Positions 45,150-56,375 of a stretch of DNA of 64,000 bases are shown here, in pieces (position 1 is the stretch's first letter; each line of letters starts with the position of its first letter). A program made the translations under genes and the position numbers. The notes under the pieces are model-generated. The model saw only the letters and a list, made by a program, of their open reading frames with translations, was not told where the DNA came from and did no database searches. The stretch spans positions 1,057,516-1,121,515 of the forward strand of contig NW_004450303.1 of the NCBI RefSeq assembly GCF_000321225.1, in the 5' to 3' direction. The stretch is from Odobenus rosmarus divergens. Its lineage: Eukaryota > Chordata > Mammalia > Carnivora > Odobenidae.

Positions 45150-47521
45150 AGCTATGAGACGTAATGAATGGTAAAAATGAAGCTAATTGGGTAATCAACC
45201 CATTTAGTTTTTCCATTTCTAAGATTACTTCTTCATATAATTTAATCAAAATATTTGTGAGACTAAATCTCACTTAAAATACTAAATGAACAATATTTAA
45301 AATAAATAAATAGGAGTGAGTTCAAATTATCATCATTGTGATGTATTTTATGGATTTTTATAAAGTGTTAATAATCCAGTCAATAATAACCTCTAAGACT
45401 TCTGAAATTGAAAACCATGGTTTTCAAATAAAATGTTTTTAAATATTTCATTAGTAACTTTTTTAAGGATACTATGCAAAGTTAGAACTCAATAGAGATA
45501 TGGAGCATTACCTCATCATTATTACTATAGTAATAATAATTCTTTTTTTGAGTCTCAGTAACCTGTAAAATAGATGAATATTTCTATTTTCAGTTACATG
45601 TCTCCAAAATTAAACTGTGTTCAAGTACTTGGAGAAGTTGTGGAGAATATTTATAGATTTCCAAATGATTGAGTTTTTATTCTTCTTAAAATTACTATGT
45701 GTTCTGTAAACTGCAAAGTATTATGCAAATATTATCTACTATTATTAGACTTTTCCAAAAGACATCTGCCAAGAGAAAATGAAAATATATATGTTCTAAT
45801 ACAGATCTACAGTTCAGCAAAGAATGTGGTTTGTGTTGTGCTCCACGTAGAGAGCTCATTAATATTCACATGCTCACCTTACTCACCAGTGCAATCAGTA
45901 ACTCTAGCTGCCAAGCAAAATTTCGAGGAGGTTAAGGAACTGGACTATTTGTCAGAGTTTTTCAAAATATAGTTCCGAACATTGTAATTTTTAAAGGCAT
46001 AATAGTTTATGTTCTAAATTTTCTCTCTCTCTCTTTTTTTTTTTTTTTGCTTACCTCTTGACTGATTGTGTCATCTTCATACTATGCTTCATTTGTATTG
46101 GTTTTTACTTGTCATGATATATTTCATGTACTTTTTCTCATTTAATCCCCTAGCAACCAATAATGAAATGATGGACATATGGCCAAGGAATAGCTCCTAC
46201 AACTTATGTAAGCAAAAATGAAGTTCAGTAGAGATAGAAAGTTTTCTATTGCCATACAGTTCATAGGAAGTAAAATAGAAGCCGAAACAAAGTTTTGTGG
46301 GTTTTTTTTGTTGTTGTTTTTATTTTTTCATTCAAAGTCATATTCTTTCCCCTACATTACAGCTATTCTCAAAAGACTTCCTAATGTCTTTAAGGTCGGA
46401 AGACATTCACTTTTTAATTTAGAGAATGAGAGAATGACCCACATGCCAAGTTAAAAATGCAAATATATTTCCTTTATAAACATTATTTAAGTTTGCTGCT
46501 TTGTTTCACTATTTTATGATAAGTGTAATATGAAATGAACTTAGAATTCTGTTGTAAGGATATATGCCAAGGGTATTCATATCTAAAAGGAAAAATTTTA
46601 AATATCCATGGGCATAAAAGAATAAACAAAGACTGAGGCAACATGTTTCTAACAATACACAGTTTTCTGAATGCCTGCAGGAAATGCTCATTAGGTTAAG
46701 AAAAATACTATCAATACAGACATATTACACTAATTTTCTTATTGCTAGTGAACACATGCTGCTTCATAAGAATGATCAAGATCAATATGTGTTGGACTAT
46801 AGAAAGAAAGTATCACATCTTCGGGTAGATCACTGGGATTCAACTACAGCGTAAAGCTTGAGAAAAAGAGAAATAACAAAATGTAATAAAGCCCCACTGC
46901 ATTTAATTCCATTAAAAATTAATAAATCAAATGGGAATTAATACACAAAATTAAATAAACAGTTTCATGTTATCTTAGAAGATCCAAAATACACTTTCTA
47001 TGTACACACATGTATTATGTACGTCACTGGCTTACTCCTGAGAGTAGTGGACTGTGGAAAAAAATTACTTAGAAACTATATATGACATTAATAATTAATG
47101 TTATTCTATCAAATAAATGTAGCAATTGAAACCTTGTAGCTAAAAGTATGAGGATGAATAAAGAGGATAGGCCAAATAATTTGACCTGAACCAAGGATGT
47201 ACATCTGTCTTGTTGGAATCAGATTCTCCTTACCAGTTATCCACTTTTTTACCATTGACTGTTGACCTTGATCTTCCATAATCTGTGAGATTTTACAAAC
47301 CAATTGTTTTTTATGTCCTCTCTCCATCTTCTAGGTGATGAGTTATTTCAATCTAGATTTATATAATATTTGCATTAAATATTATAATTTATATTCTGAT
47401 AGAAATAAGAACCACTTCATTTTATGATATTTATGCTTGTGCTTTGGTTTATTAGATGCATGAATGTATGATCTTGGTTTCCATGTTTATTTCATGAATA
47501 CTTAAGGAAATGACACACCAT
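45150..47521. other. No gene; one possible MIR inside
   Basis: Mostly AT-rich unassigned sequence with a T16 run near 46035. A possible sense MIR is listed separately at 45548-45750. The 91-codon frame at 45697-45972 begins inside that MIR tail and has no domain. Confidence 0.45.
45548..45750 (+). mobile_element. Possible MIR SINE, sense, split
   Basis: 'gagtctcagtaacctgtaaaatagatgaa' resembles the MIR core and 'taaactgcaaagtattatgcaaatattatctactattatta' resembles the MIR 3' end, with an unrelated stretch between. The call depends on both pieces being one element. Confidence 0.4.
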
Positions 47522-47655
47522 TGTGCAAAGAGCATAGGAATCAGTACTCCTGGGTTCTAGACGTGGCTCTACCAATAGTTTTTTTCCCAAGGAAAGATAT
47601 TTCATCTTGTAGTGCTTCACTTTTCTTGTCTCTGAAATTAACTTTCAAAGGATCA
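47522..47655 (+). mobile_element. MIR SINE, sense
   Basis: 'tgcaaagagcataggaatcagtactcctgggttctagacgtggctctacc' matches the MIR tRNA-derived and early core part, followed by a decayed 'cttgtctctgaaatta' core. The short open frame at 47521-47706 is a reading of this SINE. Confidence 0.7.
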
Positions 47656-48654
47656 CATTCTTTCTCAATCCTGGCCATATGTTTCCTGACTATATGTTAC
47701 CTGTGAAATTTTTTCTTTTTTCTTGCTCTTTTTTTTATTACCTGAGAAAATTTTTAAAACTCCCAGTGCCTGCCACACTCAAGTTATATGAAATCAGAAT
47801 GTGAGAGAGGAGTGCAAGGGTATTAAAGGAAATTCTGTGGGTGATTGTGTGGACAGAGTTGATTAAAAGCTACTAATTTTAGAGACGGAGGCCCATTAGT
47901 TTCAGTGTCCTGAGTGAGGCTAAACCAAGTCCATTAGACTTTTGAGTGTCCAAGAGAAGCCACACTTTAGAAGATGGTATAACTTTTGATAAGAATATTG
48001 TGGCATGCATAGCACAACCCACTTTTAAAAAAGTCTTGTTAGATTGAAATTCTTAAAAGCCGATGCTTACCTGCAAGGGGAAAGGGATAGGATAATTTTG
48101 ATAAATCATTATAAAATACATGATATAAAATACATGTAAAATATAAAGGATTTAATTTGGTGATAAAACTATTACCAAATGTGGAAATAACAATCTGTTT
48201 ATGAATATATGTGGACTTTAAATGAAGCAAAGATTACTTTGCTTTATTTTTTAGTGAGTTTTTCAAATTGTTGTCATGATATATTATGTGAAATAATCAA
48301 GAAACATTTCTTTGAGGCCAAATCTAATGATTCTGTGTTTCATTGGTTCTCTTCCAGTAAAGACCTCATTTTGCTTTCTGAAATAATATTTTTTTTCACA
48401 TTTGATGAGAATTCTATCTGTCTTTGTCTGGAAAATATCTGCCAAATATACAAGCTACTCCTAATTAGTTTAAAGCCCCTGTGCCTTATTTTTAATTTGG
48501 TGAAATCTATGAAAGTTTCCAGATACCATGTAAGACCTATAAAAAGCGCAAAAGTTTCAAATGCCAAGATAGTCTTGCTGAAGTCTCTTTAATTGTTTGG
48601 CTGTTCCCTATACATATTGATTGACATAGAACCTTTGGGTCTGACTCCATATAC
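47656..48654. other. No gene recognised
   Basis: A 127-codon frame at 48209-48592 and a 75-codon frame on the other strand overlap each other. Neither has a recognisable domain; both look like chance in AT-rich sequence. Confidence 0.45.
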
Positions 48655-48735
48655 AAGTGATGTTAATGATGGTGATGGTCGTGATGATGTTGATGATGGT
48701 CATGGTGATGATCAAGAAGATGAGGATGACTCATC
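48655..48735 (+). repeat. Degenerate (GAT)n-type simple repeat
   Basis: Imperfect GAT/GGT trinucleotides give an aspartate/glycine-rich translation in a 91-codon frame at 48593-48868. The acidic tract is fully explained by the repeat, so I do not call a gene. Confidence 0.8.
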
Positions 48736-49766
48736 TTTCACGTGGACCATGAATACCCTGTCACTTACAGGGCAAAACATAAAAGGGATATCAGATACAA
48801 CAATAGAAAATGTAATTAAGTTTTACGATTATTTTCTCTTTGTATTTAGTGTAACTAAAATTATGTAAAACTATATATCTGTATCTGAGAACCTGGTAAT
48901 ATATAATGCTCCAAAACACTATGAAGTGAAACTTCTTTTGAAATATTCTTTGAGGATAACAGTTTGGCATATGGAATTTCAGATATAAACTTTAGAGATT
49001 AGTGAAAATTTTCTTTTGTTAAAAGTCAGGAATTTTGCCAGTGTTGATAAAACTGGCAAACTGGTTGGTAGCTTTTTCCTAGCCAAAGCTTGAGCCTAAG
49101 GGTTTGGAAGGGCTGTCAGTGAAAAGTAACTGACTTGTCCTGTAGAACTAAAGGTGTGAAAATTAGGTTGGAGTCAAAGGATACAAGTAACTGGGATTGA
49201 TCCTAAGAGAACATTCTACTAGTCAGAAAGCGCCAACCTGAAGTTACAAAGTCGTTGGAGAAATTCAGCTAGAGGCTTCACCTGTTAGGGTTGTTTAAAG
49301 AGATTCCTGCCATAGCTGAAAAGTTGTTTTAGACAACTCCTAAGGTCCCTTTCATTTCTGGAATTCCATGCTTAGTGATAGAAGCTAGATGGTTTGGATA
49401 AGATGCTTAACTACATAACAATAGATACAGTGATACAGCGTCACACTGTCTTTAATACATTGCAATAATTCTTACTCCTGATTTTTAAATACTTGTCTTT
49501 GAAAGAGAAGAGTTTCAGGTTTCCTTTTTTTTTTAACCCTTGCTAAGATTTCAGTATAGACAGAATCCTAAGCAGAAATTAGTCAGATATTAGGTTTTGT
49601 TATTACATGTGGAACTTATATGAAAGTCACATCACCAAAATCTATCTAGAATTTTATTTTTTGTGATGTGGCTAAAAATTGGAGCTGGAGAGTGAAATTG
49701 ATTTGTGAAGGAGAAATTGAAGAGATAAACAAACAAACCATAGATGTCATATTGTGATTTATAAAA
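48736..49766. other. No gene or named repeat recognised
   Basis: Unassigned sequence with a T11 run near 49525. Confidence 0.5.
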
Positions 49767-49846
49767 TGTATATATATATATATATATACATATATATATA
49801 CATCACACACATATACATATATATGTGTGTGTGTATGTATGTATCA
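49767..49846. repeat. (TA)n/(CA)n/(TG)n microsatellite
   Basis: TA repeats pass through ACATATA, CA and TG/TATG sub-tracts. It abuts the 5' side of the solo LTR. Confidence 0.92.
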
Positions 49847-49859
49847 GATGTCATATATA

Positions 49860-50820
49860 TTTGATCTTCCTCCATTGTTTCTGGCTCACAGCTCCCCAGA
49901 CTCTTGGAATTTCCTGAGATAGAGCAATGGGAGCATCTTCTGTTGCAATATTTGGTCTCTTGTCCTTAGTTCCTGAAGACACTTCAGAGCCATAAGGGTG
50001 AAATGGGTGTCTTTTTATTCATAACAAGCCCCTCTCTACAACAACTGGGTTTCTGTTAACAAGGTGACTTTTGGAAAGCACCTAAGGATTAGGCTGGTTG
50101 CCAGGGGAACCAACAGTAATTAGGGGGCTGTAACTTTGAGTCCCACCCTCTGATTTCCAGGGAGGGGAAAGGGACTAGAGGTTGAATCAATTGCCAGTGG
50201 CCAATGATTTGATTAATCATGCCCTATATAATGAAGCCTCCATAAAATCGCAAAAGGACAGGATTCTCAGAGCTTCTGGTTTGGTGAACATGTGGAAGTT
50301 TGGGGAGGTTTGGAGAGGGCATGGAAGTTCTGCGTCGTTTCCACATATCTTGCCCTATGCATCTCTTTCACCTGGCTCTTCTTGGGTTATATCCTTTTAT
50401 CATAAACAAATGATCTAGTAAGGAAATTGTTTCTTTGTGTTCTTTGAGCCACCCCAACAAATTAATGGAACCCAAAGAGAGGCTTATGGGAACCTCTAAT
50501 TTATAGCCAGCTGGTATGAAGTATAGGTAACATCTTGGACTTGCAGCTGGTATACCAAGTCCAAGGAGGGTATTGTGGGAACCCTCACTCTGTAGCTGAT
50601 CAGTCAGGGCATGGTTAACTTGGACTTGTGATTGGTGTGTGAAGTGGGGGAGAGAGGAAGTCTTGTAGGACTGAGTCCTTACGCTGCAAAATCTGATGCT
50701 ATCTCCGGGTGGATAGTACAAGAATTGAGTTGAATTGTTGGACGTGCAGCTGGAGGCAACCCCCCACCAACACACACACACTGTGGAATTGGGTCCAAGA
50801 ATCACCCTTTTTAATAGAGT
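49860..50820 (+). mobile_element. Solo retroviral-type LTR, sense, family not assigned
   Basis: The succession 'cccaccctctgatttccaggga', 'gccagtggccaatgatttgattaatc', CCCTATATAATGAAGCCTCC (TATA-type promoter near 50223), 'ggacaggattctcagagcttc', 'cttttatcataaac' (decayed poly-A signal near 50396), 'tgatctagtaaggaaattgtttc' and 'gatgctatctccgggtggatag' is that of an old mammalian endogenous retrovirus LTR I have seen in other mammals, but I cannot give its name. No gag, pol or env lies beside it, so it is a solo LTR. The open frames in it are not genes. The tandem 'aaccc-aa-gaggg...gggaaccctc' units at 50465-50590 may be an internal duplication. Confidence 0.75.
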
Positions 50821-50929
50821 ATGCGATTTGTGCTAGAACACTCTCTCTGATAATGATCACCACTCTCAGAAGCTTAATTTCAGGAGTCATGATAATAATA
50901 ATAGCTATTATTGAACAAGTCTGAGGGAG

Positions 50930-51120
50930 TGCTTTGCAGGTATTACACTATTATTTGCTTGTCGCAACAGCTCTTTATAGCCATTCCTTGTTTGACAGAA
51001 AGGGAAACTGAGACTTAGATTTGGTAAGTACCTTAACTAAAGTCACATTAATGTGAATGAGAATGCAGGCAGTTGAACCCATGCAGTTCTGCTCCCATCA
51101 TGTGCAGCAACCCCAGCACT
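50930..51120 (-). mobile_element. MIR SINE, antisense
   Basis: 'tgctttgcaggtattacactatt', 'gacagaaagggaaactgagacttagatttggtaagtacctta', 'aaagtcacatta' and 'gcaggcagttgaacccatgcag' give the antisense MIR order clearly. Confidence 0.78.
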
Positions 51121-52039
51121 TTCTACTGACTCAGCTTGCTCCACCTACCCCTGCATTCACATCTCATGTGATTTAGCTTCTTAACATAACTGCACCGAAA
51201 ATGAGGCATTGCTGGCTATCAGCTACACTATATTTTAAATGTGTGCATGGTGATTATTAAATAGGTTATCCATTTTCTTATTCTCCAGAGTTTTACCTTT
51301 TTCTTATCACCAAATTACAATATAAAACCAACAACCATTAGTGCCATTACACATTAGTACCAATACCAACACATTAGATGATAAGTTTATCTCTGATCAT
51401 TTATCAAGACATAGAGCAGTTAATTTGATGTTTATGTGGCAAAGATAAATTAATTAAATGAAACACCATAACAACCACAGAAACCCACAACAAAAACATA
51501 CTGTTGCAATAAGATTAAAATTAAGTGTGACCTTAAATTTCCAAAATGTAGTTTATGGCTGAATGTTCAAATTAATGTTTCTTTTTTCATTCTGCTTTAA
51601 GATCCTATAGAAAGGATATTAGCTACATAAAATTAAATTTAGTTAATTGTAATCTTTTTTAGTGATTGTTGCAACAATTATGTAGTATCATCATAAAAGA
51701 AAAATATAATTCCACATGACATAAACTGGTAGGGAAAATATCTTCAGGAAAACTAATGTATGAGTATAGGTTACTTAATTTATCTTAATGACTTAAAGAA
51801 TGTAATAGTCCCAATGGAAAATATAGCACAAGCAACCCCTGCCAGGCATCAGACAACTCGTGACGAAGGCCAAGAACTGAGAGTCCTGAGGAGAGGGTTG
51901 TTGGAAGTTCTTGCTCAGCCAAGGTCCTTGCAGCCGTCCTTGGAGCATGGCTTAGGGTAACATCCAAACTGGGTGATGTTAGATAACCTGATTCAGAAGA
52001 TAGCATCTCAAATGAGCTAATATCCCCATAGGCCTAGTG
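51121..52039. other. No gene or named repeat recognised
   Basis: AT-rich. Two opposed short frames at 51760-52006 overlap each other and show no domain. Confidence 0.45.
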
Positions 52040-52388
52040 CTATGGGCAAGTGGCATGCCCTCAAAATTCTTGTGCTGAAGTCCTACCCTACAGAATGTCA
52101 CTGTGTTTGGAGATAGTGCCTTTAAAGAGGGAAGGTAAAATGAAGTCATAGGGATTGGCTGGTGTCCTCATAAGAAGAAATTAGGACACAGACATGCACA
52201 GAGGGAAGACCATGTAAAGGTATAGAGGATAAGATGGCCATTTACAGGCCAGGGAGGCCTCAGAAAAGACAACCCTGCCGACACCTTGAACTCAAACTTC
52301 CAGCCTCGACAGTTGTGAGAAAAAGTACTGTGGTCTAGGCCACCTAGTGTGTGGGACTTTGATATGGCACTGATAACAAACAAATATA
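52040..52388 (+). mobile_element. MLT1-type LTR (ERVL-MaLR), sense
   Basis: 'ccctcaaaattcttgtgctgaagtcctacc', 'tgtttggagatagtgcctttaaagag', 'gtgtcctcataagaagaaatt', 'cacagagggaagaccatg', 'gaggcctcagaaaagacaaccctgccgacacc', 'ttccagcctcgacagttgtgag' and 'gccacctagtgtgtgg' are MLT1 landmarks in order. It is nearly complete, without internal region, and in the opposite orientation to the MLT1 at 3940-4373. Confidence 0.92.
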
Positions 52389-52527
52389 GCTAATATTCAG
52401 CATAATACTAACAAAGGATGTGGTGAACTACCAGAGTCCCCGCACTAAGGCAAACCCAACAATCTGCTTATTTGTAGTTCTCCCTGAATTCAAATGCAAT
52501 TTACTAACCTGGATCTTCAAAACTTTT

Positions 52528-52756
52528 TTTTTAACTTTTAAATTTTTATATTTTTAAAAGAGTTTTTGGTTCATAGCAAAATTTAGAGGGAGAAAAAGAG
52601 ATTTTCCATATACCTCTTTCCCTCATATGTAGCGTCTCTCATTTATCAACATCCCGCACCAGAGGGGAATGTTTCTTACAACTGAGGAAACTACATTGAC
52701 AAATCCTAATCACCCAGAGTCCACAGTTAAACTTAGGGTTCATTCTTGATGTTGGT
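52528..52756 (-). mobile_element. LINE-1 3' end, antisense, related to the 31-kb copy
   Basis: 'gtttttggttcatagcaaaatttagagggag', 'attttccatatacc', 'catttatcaacatcccgcaccagag', 'acattgacaaatcctaatcacccagagtccacagtt' parallels 31547-31730, so it is the same L1 3' UTR type. About 230 bases remain. Confidence 0.85.
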
Positions 52757-53149
52757 TCTTTTTCTTTTTCTTTCTTTTAATTTTATTTAAGAAGAAATGT
52801 AGCCCATTAGAATATTTGACAGTTCAGCTTTTAACTGGTTTCAGGAGGAAAGGAGCAGGAAAGTTACCTGGAGGTCAGATTCCCTTACAGCAGGGGAAGG
52901 TTTTTGTTTATCCTTTGCCTGGATCATAATAGCTTCTCTTATGATGGGGCAGGGTGAGTTGAGAGTGGAGACCGAGAAGATATTAATCCAGATTTTTGTC
53001 ATTTTAACTGTTTTGTTAAGATACTATTCTTGAGGTAAAAGACATTACATTGTTAGTAAATCCAAAGAGATTTCCCAAGTCATAAGTAGGACCAAACCAG
53101 TAACAGCTAACATGCATGACCATTGGCAGCACGTGTCATGGTTACTACT
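52757..53149. other. No gene recognised
   Basis: A TTTTTCTTTTTCTTTCTT pyrimidine patch at 52758-52779 is followed by unassigned sequence. Confidence 0.5.
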
Positions 53150-53210
53150 ATTCTCAGAGTCAATGAAGAGCTGACTTTTCAAATAAGTTCTAAAGGATGG
53201 CATAGATCCA
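53150..53210 (-). mobile_element. Small L2-like piece, antisense
   Basis: 'gaagagctgacttttcaaataagttctaaaggatggcatag' resembles the antisense L2 segment 'gacatttgagc-gagacctgaaggatgag'. It may be the same element as 53745-53945, separated by later insertions. Confidence 0.4.
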
Positions 53211-53462
53211 GTCATAGGAAGAAGATCCTCACGGCGGGTTAGTCGGGGGAGATCTCTGCTGCTAGTTCATAAGGTCCCTTCGTGTACATTTGTATGAGGA
53301 GCCTCCTCCCCTGGGAGAATGCAGTCTACACCAAAGGAGCAGCATGTCCAGCAGGGCACGTAGTGGATTTCAACACCCCGTGCTCACTTCGCTGAGCCCT
53401 CTGCATGGGCCAACCTGTCCAAACGTATGGGAAAGAGCTGAGTTTAAAAAAAAAAAAAAAGA
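53211..53462. other. GC-richer CpG-bearing block, origin unknown
   Basis: About 230 bases (53228-53440) carry at least eight CpG dinucleotides, in contrast to their rarity nearby, and end in an A15 run at 53445-53460. The sequence is not a SINEC or L1. The A run at the end would fit a retroposed sequence, but I see no duplication of a target site. The 60-codon frame at 53290-53472 lacks a known domain. Confidence 0.5.
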
Positions 53463-53640
53463 GCAGCTGTGAAACTCTGCACAGTGAATTCATAGGAATT
53501 GTAACACACTGGAAGGGTAAAGAAGAACAAGAGAGGTATTCACTATATTTGTTCGTTAATTGGAAATGGAGATACTATTTCTAACCAGTGAACTGGGTGA
53601 TTATTTGAAGAAGTAAAGAATTTAAATACCTTACTTATTC
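53463..53640 (+). repeat. Direct repeat, copy 1 (partner 54888-55065)
   Basis: Shared with the partner: 'gagcagctgtgaaactct', 'gaattcata', 'ctggaagggtaaa-aagaacaag', 'attggaaatgg-gata', 'gattatttgaa-aagtaaagaatttaaatac'. The last phrase is identical apart from a short indel. No coding content. Confidence 0.75.
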
Positions 53641-53744
53641 AACTGAAAAAAAGGAAATATTGGATGCAGCTTTTTTATAGAATATCTTTCTCAGGGGTGA
53701 TGGGGAAAAAAAAACATTAAAGAGTATCTGAGGCAGGAGGAGAA

Positions 53745-53944
53745 ATAGGAGAGGAAAAGCTTGATCTACCCTAGTGACTGCACACAGCCTGTGTGTCCAG
53801 AGCACGGTAAACAAGGTAGAGAGTCAGGTGGGAGGTAAGGTGGGCAAGGCTTTGTTTTAGATTTTATTTCAAGTGCAAGTTATTGAAGAATTTTTGGTGG
53901 GGAAGTAATGTGATCTTTTTGTTTGTTTCCTTTAAAAACATCAC
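53745..53944 (-). mobile_element. L2 LINE fragment, antisense
   Basis: 'aggtaaggtgggcaaggctttgttttagattttatttcaagtgcaagttattgaag', 'gaagtaatgtgatctttttg' and 'tttaaaaacatcactcta' match the antisense L2 order. The L1 at 53945 cuts it. Confidence 0.75.
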
Positions 53945-54597
53945 TCTATATCCATTCATCTGTTGATAAAGAAGATAATTGAATATTATGCAGCCATCAA
54001 AAGGAATGAAATCTTGCCATTTGCAATGACGTGGATGGAACTGGAGGGTATTATGCTGAGCGAAATAAGTCAGTCACAGAAAGACATGTATCATATGATC
54101 TCACTGATATGAGGAATTCTTAATCTCAGGAAACAAATTGAGGGTTGCTGGAGTGGTGGGGGGTGGGAGGGATGGGGTGGCAGGGTGATAGACATTGGGG
54201 AGGGTATGTGCTATGGTGAGCGCTGTGAATTGTGCAAGACTGTTGAATCACAGACCTGTACCTCTGAAGCAAATAATACATTATATGTTAAAAAAAAAAA
54301 AGAAGAAGATAACAGGTAGGGAAAAATGAAAAGGGGGAATCAGAGGGGGAGACAAACCATGAGAGACTATGGACTCTGAGAAACAAACTGAGGGTTCTAG
54401 AGGGGAGGGGGTGAGGGGATGGGTTAGCCTGGTGATGGGTATTAAAGAGGGCACGTACTGCATGGAGCACTGGGTGTTATACTCAAACAGTGAATCATGG
54501 ATCACTACATCAAAAATTAATGAGGTAATGTATGGTGATTAACATAACATAATTAAATAAATAAATAAATAAGTAAGTAAGTAAAATTTAAAAAGTA
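53945..54597 (+). mobile_element. Carnivore L1 3' UTR, sense, 5'-truncated
   Basis: Starts at 'atccattcatctgttgataaag', continues with 'gaatattatgcagccatc', 'acgtggatggaactggagg', 'gagcgaaataagtcagtcac', then two related G-rich modules joined by an A-rich GAAGAAGAT linker near 54285-54310. It ends with AACATAATTAAATAAATAAATA and a (AAGT)n tail. It is the least damaged L1 3' UTR here, and I used it as reference for the inverted copies. The two minus-strand ORFs at 54281-54505 are antisense translation. Confidence 0.93.
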
Positions 54598-54887
54598 GTT
54601 TTTCAGTGTTTGTAGATTATAAATGGGCATTTCTTTGTTTTGCACCCCTTGCATACATTTCCTATATTACAGTTTTCTATCATTCTAGCCACAATCTTGT
54701 AATATATTGTCTTTTTTACTTCATGTGCTCTTTTTCTTGTTCTTCGTTTCTTCCTCTCTGTTTCTATCATGCGTACACTTTAGGATAAAATATTATGGGT
54801 GAAATAAAGCTCAATATAGTTGAATAATTACAGAGATATAGAAATCAATATGAGTAAATGACAGATTGACTTCTGCTTTAAAACTAG
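54598..54887. other. No gene recognised
   Basis: Pyrimidine-rich, unassigned; the short frame at 54606-54788 has no domain. Confidence 0.45.
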
Positions 54888-55065
54888 CAGCTATAAAACT
54901 CTTAAATGAATTAATATCACATGCAACAAACTAGAAAGGATAAACAAGCGTGTACTCAGCATATTTATTGGATAATTAGAAATGGCAATAATATTTATAG
55001 CTACTCAATTTGGTAGATGGATTATTTGAAAAATAAGTAAAGAATTTAAATACTGTAAAAGAAGA
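54888..55065 (+). repeat. Direct repeat, copy 2 (partner 53463-53640)
   Basis: See copy 1. It lies 1.4 kb downstream in the same orientation; the L1 at 53945-54597 and an L2 piece are in between. Confidence 0.75.
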
Positions 55066-55689
55066 GCAGGTATAAAAATGTCATTTTTTTGTTATTAGGG
55101 AGTCAATTTGGATTTTGTTGTTTACTATTTGCACCTGTTTCTCATCTTCTCTCTACCTCTCTGCTTATTGATCACAAATCTTCTCATGGATTTTTTTTCT
55201 TAATACCTTCCTGGTGAGTTCTTGGTGTGATATTACTGCTTCTGATCTCACTCTTGAAGTCCTGGATGAAAACTTGTGTGCTGTCATTTAGCTACTTCTA
55301 GGATCCATACATAGCCTAAACTCCGCAAGTTGGAATTCAATTTCTGTCTTCCCACCTCTATTGTTTGGGAATAATTCCTAAGACAAAAGGAGAGAAGGAG
55401 GTAATATAGAGAGAATTAATCAAGACTGAGAGTCAAGCCACACACACAGGTTGAGAAATTTGCTTTTGTCTAGCAGGGAATAACTTTATATTTCTTTGCC
55501 AATTCTTAGGCAGACATACTACTTTGGAATGAATATTTAATAAAAATTTAGTTGTTGAAGTGTCTAATAACATATGTCAAATAATTGAGTAATGTTGAAT
55601 GAAAGAAAATCATTCAAACATCTAATTTTTTTTTCTTTGGCTAATATATAGAAACTACCTCCAGACACATGAAATAATGTAAATATTAA
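55066..55689. other. No gene or named repeat recognised
   Basis: Unassigned. A 'cacacacagg' patch lies near 55440. Confidence 0.5.
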
Positions 55690-55860
55690 ACCTGGCATTG
55701 ACTTATTAGCTTCGTGGCACTTGGCTCTGAGCCTTGGTTTTCCTCATCTGTGATGAGAAAAGCAGGACTTAACCTGAAAAATTGTTATAAAGACTAAAGA
55801 TAATAGTTATATGAGCACTGCCTGACGAATGCATTATAGGCATTAAATAAATAACCCCTT
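55690..55860 (+). mobile_element. MIR SINE, sense, copy A
   Basis: 'ggcattgacttattagcttcgtggcacttggctctgagccttggttttcctcatctgtgatgag' and 'gcactgcctgacgaatgcattataggcattaaat' follow a MIR core to 3' end. It is unusually like the MIR at 56420-56590. Confidence 0.75.
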
Positions 55861-56149
55861 TTGGAAGGAGCATTATAAGAAATTTGTCTAGATTTTACAT
55901 AAATATTTTAGCCTCCCAAATGCACAGCTATTTCAGTGTCTCTACGTGTGTAAAAGTAGCACATTATTTTGAACAGGATGAGAATATTTATTGTCTTTCC
56001 TAGTTGAATGACACATTTGATTACTGTTCACTTTGTCTACTAGCTTCACTGAGTACAGAAAGAGTACAAATAGATATAATTTTATATTCCCAACTAGACA
56101 TAAATATTTTTATATTCACTTAATACCCAAACTGAGAGTAAACATATAT

Positions 56150-56178
56150 ATGTACATATGTATGTGTGTGTGTGTAGA
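56150..56178. repeat. (TATG)n/(TG)n microsatellite
   Basis: A short TATGTAC, TATGTATG, then TG run. Confidence 0.8.
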
Positions 56179-56375
56179 TACTACTAAGTAGGCTGCATAC
56201 CAATCATGAAGAAATGTTTCTATCTGTCAAAACACTTTCATAATTCATTTGAGAGACCTTCAGAGTTGCCCTTTGAAATCATTGTGACTGTGTCATTAAA
56301 TGATATAAATTACTACATTAGTACTAAAAGGAACTTAATGTTGATTTAAAAAAAAAGATTTCTTTTGAGGTATTA

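Noticed and set aside
48593..48868. 91-codon frame with an acidic Asp/Gly tract
   Set aside because: The tract is a degenerate trinucleotide repeat and the rest has no domain.
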